Source of the DNA: Pegea sp. RAD2-039
Taxonomy: Eukaryota; Chordata; Thaliacea; Salpida; Salpidae
Length of the DNA: 64,000 bases
Direction: 5' to 3'
NCBI GenBank assembly: GCA_034620365.1
Contig: JAQGEQ010000186.1
Coordinates: 558,001 to 622,000, forward strand
Positions 35,801-49,000 of the stretch are shown in pieces. Both the position numbers and the translations under genes were made by a program. Numbering within the stretch: the first letter of the stretch is position 1; every line of letters starts with the position of its first letter. The notes below the pieces were generated by a model that saw only the letters and a list, made by a program, of their open reading frames with translations, had not been told where the DNA came from and made no database searches.

Positions 35801-36015
35801 TATATTTTATTATAAGATTTAAACATATTTCTACACTTTTATTTTAAATAGATACATAAAAAATTAAATTAGCAGGTGTAGATATTTTGATATTGTAAAA
35901 TTATTAAATATTTCAAATCAATCTAAATCAGAATAATATTTGATAATGTTGTTTTGATTTTGTAATTTTGTTTTGAAAATATAGCTCATAACACTTATTG
36001 CTTAATGTCTGCTAG
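29826..36015. other. Divergent intergenic region between lipoxygenase-like gene and Shroom
   Basis: About 6.2 kb, extremely AT-rich with long A and T runs. It should hold the missing 5' exon(s) of the minus-strand gene and the Shroom promoter. One weak candidate for a first exon is on the minus strand at about 34164-34205: ATG AAG CGT AAC TAC ATC and onward to a GTTATA donor. I do not call it. Nothing else here looks coding. Confidence 0.6.
35345..35368. repeat. ATTA microsatellite
   Basis: Short tandem run of ATTA/TTAA units in the Shroom upstream region. It is the clearest simple repeat in the divergent intergenic stretch. Confidence 0.7.
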
Positions 36016-37092
36016 ATGAATACTTATCATAGTAAAGTTGAAATACTCCTGCAAGGGGGTAAGCCTTGGGGATTCGCCATCAAAGGTGGAACTGAAAATA
36101 ACAAACCATTAGTTATTTCAAGAGTTAGTACAGTTTCATTTATTCTAATTGTTTGTGTTAGCTAAATAACATTAGAATAAAAGTTATATTTAATGTGAAC
36201 AAATTAAATTTTGGTTTTAAAATTGACCATTATATCAATTTTACTTAAAAACATAACTTTTTTTCTTACCTTTAGAGGACTTTAAACTCTTTTCAGTTTT
36301 CATAATAGTAAATATTTTTTTTGATTTAATTTTCTACTCCTAAATAGAAATAAATTACTAATTTTTAAATATATTTTATAGAATATTGTTTATTATTACC
36401 AAAAATAAACAAATTTTATTAGAAAAAAAACCTTAAAATTTTTATCATCTGAAATCAAAGTTTTAAATAATTATATTTTTATATAAATATTTATAAAGTT
36501 TCTTTAGAAGCAGAATGTTTTAATTTGAGAATTATGACTTGTTAAGTATACATTTTTGAAATAGTCAATGCTCCAACAATTGTTTTAACAGTTTGTTAAA
36601 CAAATAAATTATTTTAAATTACTGTGAATTATACTAAAATGTTTTTTAATTTAAATTTGTTTGATTATCAATTATTATATATCACTTTTCAATTATGAGT
36701 ATATTTTATAAAATAGCTTTTAAAACATAATTTATGTCTATATCAAATATTTTTCTTTGTTTAATTTGTTTTTTAAGCCAAATTTATACAAACGGCAAAT
36801 AATTAGATTTTAAAAATAGTAAATCAATACATCAAGCTAAAATTAAAGGTTACTTTTCACATTTTTTTTCTAGTCTATGTAGAACGTTTACTTCAAAATG
36901 ATTTGTCTTCAATTTGATTAAAACAATTTTATTTTACTGAAAGGTTGAAGAAGAAGGAAAAGCTTTTATAGGTGGATTATCACTCGGTGATGTCCTTTTT
37001 AGTATTAATAACGTTCCTTTGAGTGGATCAAGAGACGAAGCAATCCGTCTTGTTAAGATGTCACAGTACACTTTGCGTCTGCAAGTTGAAAG
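36016..37092 (+). other. Shroom PDZ domain
   Basis: Two exons. Hallmarks: [20 protein letters not shown] (carboxylate-binding loop GF-I), [20 protein letters not shown] and [17 protein letters not shown]. PLSGSRxEAI is characteristic of the Shroom subgroup. The second exon ends in phase 2 and joins 37842-38041 as Arg-Ser-Leu-Ser. Confidence 0.92.
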
Positions 37093-40000
37093 GTTATTTA
37101 ATTAAATCTAATATTTTAAATGATGTTATAGATTTATCAAAAATTTGATTGAATAGAATAAACAGTCTTCAAAAATTCAATAAGTTACTTTTCATTTTTT
37201 CTCCAGTTTTTATATTTCAGTTTACTAAAGGTAGTGTCATTGACTACGTAAATATAATGAGAGTAATTCTACATTCTGTCATATAAGCCCTGATCACTAT
37301 TAGAATAAAGGTTGAAATATCTCGTTTTGTTCAGTTTAAAGCTATTTTATACTCATTATTCAGTTGTTACAAAAACTGTCAGTATTTTTTCTTCATAATT
37401 TTAGAAGTAGCTGCTTAGTTTTCTGGTAATATTATGTTTTCTTAGAAATTTATATCTAGAATTCAGAATTGTAAAAGTTTGAAAGTTTAATGACTTTAAA
37501 GAAATAAATTTTTTGTTAGAAAAGTATTTAAATGTATCAGTATTTATATAAAAGTTAATAATTAACTTAAATAATTTAAGTAAAGTCGTTTTATTTTAAT
37601 TTGATTAACTTTATATCTAATACCTTTTATACAATTGTATCTATTTGTGTAATTCTAAGAAATACTTCAACTTTTGAAATTTTCTTAAAATCTTTTTTTA
37701 GCTGAGGTTTTTTTGATGACTTCAATGTAACGTCATTAATAACGATCTTATATTTCTCGTAAAATTTTAACTATTTGTTTTTAAAGTTGCATAATCCTAA
37801 ATGGTTACGTGACTTGCTCATAAATATCTTTTTAATTACAGATCTCTCTCAGAACACTGCACATATTTTCAAAACGTCAACAATTTAACAAACATACATA
37901 AAAATCAACAATCACAAAACTCTGAGATGAAAAACTTCCTCACCGACTCTCAGATCAATCAATACACAGATGAAAATCTTTCATCAGCAAATCAAACATC
38001 AAAACTATACGACTCATTTAATACCAACCCCACCACCGAAGGTATGTTTCAATGATGTAATTGTTGTTTTTAAACATTTTTATTTGACAATTGAACAACT
38101 TGAATTACAACTAAAGCTTTTTCTTTTATACTTTAATAATGATACAATAAAAAGAACATTTTGCCAATTATAAGTGTGTAGGTATTTACATATCAATTGT
38201 TGTTTACAAAGTATTTTCTTTACTTTTCGAAGCCTTCTCTTCGAAACTTACCAACAGCGAGTAATTTACGGGAGCTTTTGACATATCTTCATTTCGATTA
38301 GCTAGCGATTCAATCGACTTACTTCCTGTTTGCTCTTGTAACCTTACTTGCGATTGATGGTGCAGAAAGATGCAATCACTTTATTTCTACTTCTCCAGAT
38401 GCTGTAAAAGTCGCCGCTGGTGGCGCTGTTTCCCCTTCAACTCCTTCACTTGACGACAACCACAACAATTATAAGCAGCAACCTGTCAAACGTCGAAACC
38501 TCAGGTGTGGGCATATACGCTAGGTGGCGCTATTAATCATTATAAATCAAAGTAGTTTGAACTCAGAAAGTTTAGCGGCCAAATTCGGTCTTAAATGCAC
38601 TTGATTCATGTGCAGCTGTAGGTTGCAAAATAACATGTTTGTAGAAGTATTTGGTAGTAGAAACTATAAAGTATGTCAAGTGCTATTGAAAAACTGAACA
38701 ATTTATCGATTTCACTCGCGTTTTGCTCGTCGACGACGTTTTTAGATCTTTTTTGTCAAAAGCAGTGATGACGTCAGAGTGGCGGCAAGATAGACGCTTG
38801 AACTCGAGTCCATACTACTAACACCAAATTTTATCTTTTAAGTCGCTGATATTGAGATTTCAACCAATTTACTTCCATTAATTAGTTGTTTATTTCTACA
38901 AAAAAAAAAGTTGTAATTTTTAATTTTCAGATTTTTAAAATTTCTAGTTTAATTTGTTTAAAGATTCAGCATTCAGAAAAGACAGATTTGTAGTTGATAT
39001 TTAGATTCGTGAAAGTACTCGCATGAATCATTCAAAGTTCTTAAAGAGTAATAAGACTTCGAATTCAGCGTCTTTTTCGAATGAAATTAATTTGATTGAA
39101 GGTGTAGATAAGATAGAACGTCTACAGGAGGCTCGAAAGCGAGTTTGTCGTCATTTAACAACTGTCAGGTAAGATATGTTGAAGCTTGTTGTCAATTTGA
39201 TATGTTTGTTGTGTTTTGTAGGTTAATTTACTTCAGGTTGATGTCTTCTTGTAACTGGACTGTTAATTGAAATAGAATAAAGCAGATAGTAAATTTCATA
39301 AGCATGAAGAACAGATAGAAATTGTTAAAAAGGTTTCGATGCTTTCACAGTAGAATTCAATCATTTGTGAAAAGCTCATCTGCACATAATCCTTATTTAG
39401 AAAGAGACTACTTGTAAATCCTGATTAGTTTTTATTTAATTGCTTAAACATTACTTTACAGTTAAAAATTATTTGAATTATAAAGTTATTAATAACATCT
39501 AGCCACTTTCTGTTAGATCTTATCAAAAAAAATTTCAGATTTTATAAACTTTATAATCAGTTAAAATCTAGCCAAATATTTTGAAATAAAACATTTTAAT
39601 AAATTCAAACTAGATAATTTTTTCCAATACTAAATACAAAAACTTAATATTCTTAATCAACTTATTTTTTTATGTTTTTACAACTTGGTTTTAAGTCTTA
39701 TATAAACATGTTAAATTTAATTACATTATAAGTAATGATGAAACCGATAAGGAAATAGTTCTTGAACATTAGCAATTTTCCTTAAACTTTAATAAAAACG
39801 TTTTTTTTAAAATGTCTTTAATTTTGACATGACATGAAGGATTTTTAATAAGTATTTATCATAAAGATTCACCTAACTGCACGTATTTATCTCGATTCTG
39901 TGACAAATTTCACATCTTTTGATATTTAAATTAAAATATCTGTTGATAAAAGTTCATATTTCAATAAATACTTGACTAGTCTTTAAAATGTTCAAGTTTT

Positions 40001-43000
40001 TAATTTCGAGCATTTTTAATAATCAAAATCCATTAAAATCAAGTTCAAGTAAGACACAGAAAGACTCAAGTCTGAATCAAATATCTCTTATCTAAGTTTT
40101 ATCTTGAAAAAATAGAATAAATGCCCTGGGCAATAAAACGTTCAACAAATTCATCAAGTTCTTATTTAACTTATGTTTCATTGTTCAACGTTTTTCTATA
40201 CATGTAGTCGAACCTCTTAAGAGTTTTGGCAAGCTTTTAAAAAGTTTTTTACACTTATACCCAATATTTCAAACCCAGATAGTTTATTCAGTTTTAAAGC
40301 TCTTCAATTGAAAAGAGTATTTTCACTTAATTAGAAAGAATAATTTCAGTCTATTTTCTTACTTTAAAAGTCATTATCCAATCATAGCTAGGTACCAGTT
40401 CCCAAAAGTTCTAATTTGCGTGAATATCTTATTTTAAAGGGTTTATATTCGCTAGTAAAGATAACTTTTGAAATATGTTCATGATGAGTATTCCAAGATG
40501 AGCAAGAACAATTTTCAAAAGCTTAGATAGTCTTTTATTATTAGCTTGCTACTGTTGTGTGAGTTTAGCTTAAGTCTTGTTAAAATTTTCTAGGAATGCT
40601 TTTGTTGATTTTAAAAGATTTATTATTCTTTAAAGAAAGGTAAAGTTAGATTATTATAGAATTCCTGACTAATTAAAAACTAAAGTTTTCCTACACACTA
40701 CTTTCAAAAAAGTTTTTAGGCCTACTTATCGTATGTTTGTGTTAATCTAATCATTAAATAATAAATACAAAGAAAGGTAAACAATTGACATCTAATATAA
40801 ACAAAGTTGAAAAACTTCTATAGGGCTTTTTGGAAACACTTGAAGGCTTTTGTTAGTAATTACTTGTTGAAATTTACAATCAAACCTTTTGTTTATTGAT
40901 TAAGTTCATTGTAAAAACTTTTCTTTAATTCATTTCATTATTAATTTCTAAGCTATGACGTTTTGCAAAACGTTAAAAACATTTCTAATGAAATTTAGAG
41001 TCAAATCATGAATTTAGCTTTTAATTATAAAAAAAGATGAAATAAGTAAAACTTATCTATTAGTTAGAAGAGTATGAAGGTAGGTATTGAGGAAACCAAA
41101 TAAAACCTTTGAATGATTACTAGTTCAGTTTTTCAGACAATTTGTCATTCTTAATGCTTGATTTGATCAGTAAAAGCTTGATGAGTTGATTTGAAACGAG
41201 TTGTCTAAATTGAAATAAGTGTAGATATACAAGAAATATTTTTATAGATTAACTTTAAACAGAAAGAATCAAGCTTACAATGATTAATTCAAAGCATTCT
41301 AACTTAATATACCTATATCTTTATATTAACTAGTAATTTACATGAATATGAGGATGACAACTATAAACAAAACTGGAATTGTTGTGTTTTTATCATTTAA
41401 AACATAAAAAAAACGATCTAATCTTAAATTAACATAAGGAAAGAATGCTATAGAGTTTGTTTATTCCGTTGTTTTTGGGCGATTAGTTTGTTTTTAGATG
41501 GAATTCTCTTATGTATATGATTTTGGGATGAAATTTAGTTTAATCAAATTTTTTAGTATCATTCATAAAAAGATTCTGTCAAATAATTGACATCACAAAA
41601 TATTAATCACTGAATAGCTGTATATTTCCTTTCAAACTTATTTGTCGTTTTTTTACTTCTGATTCATTTTTCAAAAAGTTTTTTTTAGCTGATACACTCG
41701 ATAACGCTTTCTTTGTCATACATCATTGAACATTGCTAGTGCCACGCTTCAGTGCTTTTCTTCGTTTTATTCACAGTACTCAGCTTAGAAAGCTAACCAG
41801 AGACCGTGTAGATATCAAGACAGATGTGGTTAGATTAGAAAAATCGAATTTTCAATTTAGTATGCTTGTTAATTTTATGACTGTCAACCTGTGAGGTAGA
41901 CGACTAAATTTGATTTGAAAATCTTGTTATGAAGATTCATATTTTGTAGTTTTAATTACAAATTTATGCTTCAATTAGAAATAGTTGTATTATTTTAAAG
42001 ATTATTTCGATAATTTTTTATAATTATCTGATAAATAATCCTTAAAATTAATTTGAAGAAAAATAAAAAGGTCTTCATAATCACAAGATTTTTTTTTGAT
42101 CTTTAGGAAGAGAGAAACAAACTTACTATCTTCGGAACGTCCAAGATCATGGCATGCATCTAAGCATACTGAAGCAGAACTAAATCCTTCTCTCAGTCAG
42201 ATTACAATGAGATCGCCCTATAACCCGAATCCGTTGACATCAAAACGTCGATCAAAAGGTTGGATGGAGTCCGGTGACCTACAATCCACTTACACATCAC
42301 GTGACTCCCTTCTATCGTCCAATACTAGCATCTCTAGACTGAGTTTATCTTCAAGTGGATTGAGTTCAGAACGGATGTCAGCATCCAGAAGTAGCCTAGA
42401 GAATCTCGATAATGTGTCAGTGACGTCATCACAGCTGAGGTCGTCGCATCGCGCGACTCGGAATTCGCGAATCAATACTGCTGGAATTGTGACGAAGAAT
42501 AAAAGTATGTTTGAGCAGCTCTGTCAACAAGGCAACTTCCGCCAGCATCGCGGCTCACAAGATCAGCTAGATAAGATCGAAATCGCGCATCGACGTCATC
42601 AGAGCAACATAGAGGATGACGTCATAAACTCGCGCGCTAATGGTTATATTACGCGGAAGACGTATTCACCTACTTCCAGTACAGTGAGGACATCTGGTTC
42701 TGAAATAGAACCAAGAAGATCTGGAACTGAGTATAAATACGCGGATGCAAAGATTGTGAAAACATCTACTCTTGAAAGACGTCAACCATCAACTACATCA
42801 CCTGATCCTCCAATCCGGGACTCTAGTATCGAAAGATATAAGATGCGAATAAAGTCACGAAGTACAAGCTCATCTAGAGTGAGTCTTTAATGATATTTTT
42901 TTTATTGTTTTAACTTTCTAATTTTTACAGGAAGATGATCCATCTTCTAGAAGAGTCTCATCTTCTTCACATGAGATTGTTGCAAGAGCTGTTAATGACA

Positions 43001-46000
43001 AGAAGCAAGCATTTGTAAAAGCGATCGAAAAAAGCATTGAAGGAAGTAGTGGGAGACAAGAGAGGATTTTTGGAGTTGTTAGCAACTCTCCTTCTTATAT
43101 CTCATCATCTTCATCACCAGCAGACTCTTATAGATCTGTTCATGAATCTAATGACTCACCAAACGGATCTTCAAAGCATCCAGTTCGTTTTGAACGACTA
43201 AAAGAATGCTATACACCTCTTAGTTCGAACGCTGGACGTGTTTATACAATTAACATGGACAACGAATTCCAAAACAAACAAGAAACTGCCAAGTCTAATG
43301 AAGAAGACACAAAAGCGTTTTATAAAGCTGCCAGGAACCACTTAAGATCTGCATCAATAGACTCGTTTGATTCCTCATCAGAAGTTTCAGCAAAAGGTCG
43401 TTATGGCGCTGTTTGGAAAGCTCCTAATTCTCACAGTCGTTCTAAATCTATTGATTCAACTTTATCAGAAGGAACCCATCTCCCTGAAGACGACAACAAG
43501 AAAGAAAACTTCACTTGTTCATCTAAAGGTAATAATGAGGTCGGTAAACAAGATTATGAAATGATTTGGTTGACTTCTACCCATAAAAGTCCTAAAACTG
43601 CAAGCCAGACTGAATTAGACAAACGAGCTAATGTTATGGACAGGAAAATAGCCAGAAGTCTTACATCAAAGTATGTTTTTATTACATTTTTTGGGTATGA
43701 ATAAGTTTGCTTGTATTTGCTATTGTTAGTAATCTGTTAATATAATTGTTTTATTAAACAAACTGATTTTTATTCATTTCTTTGAAATATTTGTTGAAAT
43801 CATTTTCTGTTTGTTTAGCATTGTTACTTTTTCTTCATTCAAATATTTTTTACTTTAAAAGTTTGTGTGTTTGTCGCTACAAATATAAAATTAGATGAGA
43901 AAGATTTAAAAAATTAAAGTTTTGATTATATGAAGAGATGTATTTTACTATTCACTCTCTCGCCTTATCAAATCTAATCGTTTGTTTATGAAACTTATAA
44001 ATAATTAATCATTGAAATCTATTAATTAAATTTTTCCTAACCAATTTTCATTATTTTTATTTAGATTAATATCACAAAGTTTATTTGAGTATTTCTTATT
44101 AAATCTTATATTTCAGTAATTGGAAAGATTATAAGAGTTCTGAACTGGATGTACAAAATGATGATCCATTTGTTTTATCACCAAGTGATCATACTTACTC
44201 CAATCACATAAAATACATTTCAAATAAGGTTCGTCAAATTTGAAAATCAAAACTTTGCACGAAATAATTGTTCAAGAAAAAAGCCAAAATTGGAACCGTG
44301 TAAAAACTATTTAAATACTTAAGTAATTCTATATCTCTTAGCTCTTTTAAGAACATAGACTCTATAAGTATTCACTGCTTGCGTTTAAAACTAAAACCAC
44401 ACCATCATTTTTATGAACTTTGTATATACAAAAGCATAAATAACCTCAGTATTTAAACCTCTTTTAAATTTGTAATAACTCAAGTGTTTATTGAATTGAC
44501 AGCTTTAAATGATACTTTGCTTAATGTAATTAATTACAGTTTATATTTGAAGCTCTTTCAAGCTATAAATAGCTACTATTAATATTACATCACATATGGT
44601 AAGTAACTGGCAACATATTTTTAAATAATTGTATTTATAGAAGTAAATAAATTTGCTTGTAGTACCGGGTACTATGCCCTTATTAGCCTATATTTTTTTT
44701 AATTTGACCTTTTTAACATGAATAAGTTCCTTAATCTTTGAAAAACAAAAGTTCGTTTTTAGAAAACATGTATTTGAATAGAAAATGGGGTTTTGTTGAC
44801 TGCTACTAAATATTTATTATAAGAAACCTATTTTCTTTTAAATATTTAGAAATAGTTTTATTTTTAGGTTCTTGTAGCTCAAATTATTTTACAAACTTTT
44901 CATTTTCAGTAAAATCATTGAAACAATTTAATAAAGTTTCATTTTCAATCTTTATTAAATTTTAAAAATTTGAAGCTATTTATCAAAATTTATTTTTTAT
45001 TCTTGCATCAGTTCACAATTCACTAAATTTGATGCTATCTAAAGATATGTTAAACATCAATTAAACTGTTACAAAAACAAGTCATACTTTTTCTATACTT
45101 TGTTTTATATAAATATGTTTTATCAAAAACATAAAAAATCTTTTTTGTTTACTACAAAATCTTTTCTACTAATTTGTTTATTGTAAATGGCATTTTCATT
45201 GAATTTGTCAAGTATGTAAAGTGTTTCTAATATACGATTACTACTATTTAGTAAACTCTATAAAGTATTCTATCGAATCTTTCAGGTTTTGAGCAAAACT
45301 TCGTTCACCAGAAAAGAAAATAATTTTCCGACCCAAAAAATTAAGGAAAAATGCAAAAGGTTTCAGCAACCATTAAACGAGAAAAAGGCCCAAGCTGTTT
45401 ATTTTCATGCAAGGTAATTACCTTTCAATGCTACAATTTATCAAATCTTCATTTTTTGCATTCTTCGAGTCTTTTGCATTTTTTACTGACAGTTTATTTG
45501 TTCTAATTCAACTTTTACTGCGGCTGTTAAATATTTGAAATTGGTTTGACACAGTATTAAATGTGATAAGTTAGCTGATAAGAAAACCTTTAAAATGTAA
45601 ATTTCAAGTTAAATATATTTTATTCTTACAACTGAGGTACATTTCAGGGACCGTCTCTTTCAATTACATCTAGAAATATTAGAATTTCGAGTCCTTTTGT
45701 TAGGTTTAGTTTACTATTAATAACGAACGCCATAAGTCTATGTTAAGAGCAACTAAAAGTAACTTTGAAAGATGATAAGTTTCTTTGTGTTTCTATCTTC
45801 AAAACTTTTTCATAAGACTCATTTCGAGTTGTTTTATTCGAACTTTTTCGTTTCAAATAACTTTATATGAACGATTTTGTTTCGAGGAATATCTAGTCTT
45901 CGAGTAATTGAAGCAAGGTTGATGAACAAGCTTGACTGGCTTTTTCAACTTGTCATTATACTTATCGTTTTCAAGTGAAGAACTTGAAAATTGAAATAAA

Positions 46001-49000
46001 GACTCTTTTTTCTATTTTAAGATCGAAATCTCAGGGCAATGAATTGGATGTTGATTTTAATCCGGCAAAAATAACCCCTAAAAGCCCGACTGATACAAAA
46101 GATTCAAGTCCAGAACAAAATCGTCCAAAATCTGCAGGATTCACCAAAAGCCGTAACTCCCCAAATAGGTAAAAAACTCTTTTAAAAGAGATTAATTTTC
46201 AACTTTTCGTAAAAATCCCAGTAAATTTGTAGAAATGAGTTTGTAAATAATTAAAGGTTGGTTTTATTAATACAAATGTAAAAAAAATCATTTCCTGCAT
46301 GCAACTGTGTTTGATTTTTTCTGAGTTTTTGTTATGCATGGTTTTCTTTTCACATTTAACAATTAACTACAGACCAAGCTTTAGATTAAGCACTCAAAAT
46401 CCGTCTGTAAGGACTCCTTATTCTAACTCAATAGAATATTCAAACCGTTTAAAGAAAGCTGGGTCCTTACCACGCAATGCCTTACAATCTCAAAGGTTTG
46501 TTGTCTGATATGTTGCATGTTTGCACGATTTGTTAAAAACTTCTGCCGTATTATGCATGTTGTCATATATGGATTTTACATATGATAAAGTATCATTTAA
46601 AATAGCTCATTAAGAAGAAGTGTTCGAAAAAAAAAGATTAAATTATTTCAAATGTAATCATATTGTTAAGTCCACTTCAAAATCCGATGTTTTGTTATCA
46701 CTACTAAGTGCAGTAATAAAAATCAACTATGCAGAATATTTCGACAGCTTTTTGTAACCAGAATTTTCTCAGTGAAACAAATAGAATAACAACAAACTAA
46801 CTGCTGTCGTTCATCAAACTTTTATTTAACTAGCGGAGCAAGTACGAATAGTTTAAAATCACAACATTCTCCTCAAACATTGGATCAAAACAGAAGAATA
46901 TTGATAGATGTCAAACCAGAGTTAGCCTCACCTCTACAACGTAATGAGAGTAACCACCAAGTTCTTTTGAATTACATCAAGAAACAAAAGTTGTCTACTT
47001 CAAGCTGGTAAGATTTACTCTTTAAAAATCTTATTTAAAGATTTCTAACTTCAAAGAAGAAAGTTATTTCTCTTTAACGTTAAAAGAAAACACTTTTGAA
47101 GGTCTTAGGAGGATTTTTAACACTCACAAATGTTTTAAGACTCATTTTATAGAGATCTAATTGTATTTTAACTTTGAAAAATAAGTTAACAAGTTACTAG
47201 CTCTAAACCACTAGAAAGCAATCTACTAAAGAAGCTGAAATCACATTTTTATCTTACGATGAAATATTTTATCTAGTAATCATTCTTCATATAAATCACC
47301 GTCAACCTCATCTGTCATCAGTGAGAACAAACCACAATCACGAACTAGTGATGAGGGTATTGGGTGAGATTCAAACTAATTTACTTGATAGGTGTAAAAT
47401 AGATAACTTCTATTTATAAATTATTGAAATATTTTAAGTACGTAAAGGTATTTTAACGATCATATTTACTCAGTCAATGTGTTTACATAAGAATTACTCT
47501 GTTATGTGACTAGTATTAAATTATTCATTCAGCTCTTCAAGTGTGTCTGTAAAAAGCTCCTCTCCAAGTGAAGGGAGTCAACGAGTGTCTTCCAATCATC
47601 GCAAACATAGTGTCAGGAAATCTGCGAATTATCAAGAGAGTCGAGAAAGATTTAATCAGATGAGGTAACCATCTGTCTTCTTCAAATCAAATTCTTTTAT
47701 TTTTTATCTGATTTTTCTTTAAATAATTTTTCATCTTTTTTTTGCAAGTGATTTGCCGAGAAGAAAATCATCTACAAACATTACAGAAAGTCCACGAAGA
47801 TTAAAAGCTTTTGGAAGAGCTAGCTCTATGGATGACCTTTTAAAAGGTTTTCACTTTTCACTAATCTCACTTAGCAATTATCTAAGAACACAAAAAAACT
47901 TTTCAAAAATTTTTTTTAGTTTTAAATAAATAAATTTCTAAATTAAAAATATTTTAATTAATATTTTGACAAAAAATAAATATTTGTTTTCAGATGGTGA
48001 AAACCGCTTATCAGTCAGATACAAATCAAATATCAACCTCTCAAGACCTTCTAACAAATCTTCTATTAGTGGATTACAACTAAGATATAATTTAGAAGAA
48101 GAACAGAAACAACAAGAAGAAGTAATAAAATAATTTGCTTTTTTTTTGAAACTTCTAATTACTCTATTTAGACCAAGGTAGAACCTCCTCCGAGACTCAA
48201 GCATAGAAGTCGAAACTCAAACAGGTCTGTTATATTTTTCTACAACAATTTTCAAATAATTTTCAGCAAATTTTTGAAAATAAGAATTGTCTATTTTATT
48301 TCTTATCAAAATTGTTAAAAGAAAAATAAACAGTTTTGCTGCAAGTTCTATTTGAATAACTTAAACAACAAGGATTTCAACATCACAAATAAAACGTTTT
48401 TAGTTGATTATCTATTTTCTTATTTGATTTTCTGCAAAAAGTCAATATTTAATGACGGAATAGATACTTTAAATATTTTCATTTCTAATTGTGAAATAAT
48501 TTAGTTCATAAAAAAACATTTAGTATTTTTTTCAAGTTTTGTAGGAATGACGCCAAAAATGTTTTTAAAAAATTCTTACAGATGTTTTCTACGTTTATAT
48601 TAATTCAAAAATTTACAAAAATATAAATTTAGAAAAATATGTAAGCAACAGATTTGACGAAATTTAAATTTAATTAATAAAAAAATCGAAAAAATTTAAT
48701 GAAAAATTCCTTTAAAAATTTAAAATTTGAAAAACATATTTATAATAAAATAAAAGAAAACTTTTAATCAGATTTTAACATTTAAATTAATTCTCCAAAA
48801 TAACTAAATCTAAAAAAAACAGTTTTCTTTGAGAGATAGATTTCTTAGTAAACTAAATAGAGAATCTTTTAGCTTAACAAAAATTTCTTAATAATTAGTT
48901 TGTTTATTCAAATGATGTATAAAATTGTTTAATTTAATTTCTGTTTTAGAAAAAATATTTTTTTTTCAAATCTCATTAAGCAACATTTTTATATAAACAA

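Noticed and set aside
37970-38173. Plus-strand frame crossing the end of Shroom exon 37842-38041
   Set aside because: Different frame from the exon and runs into the intron past the GTATGT donor.
42290-42475. Minus-strand open frame opposite a Shroom exon
   Set aside because: Antisense shadow of the serine-rich exon 42107-42878.
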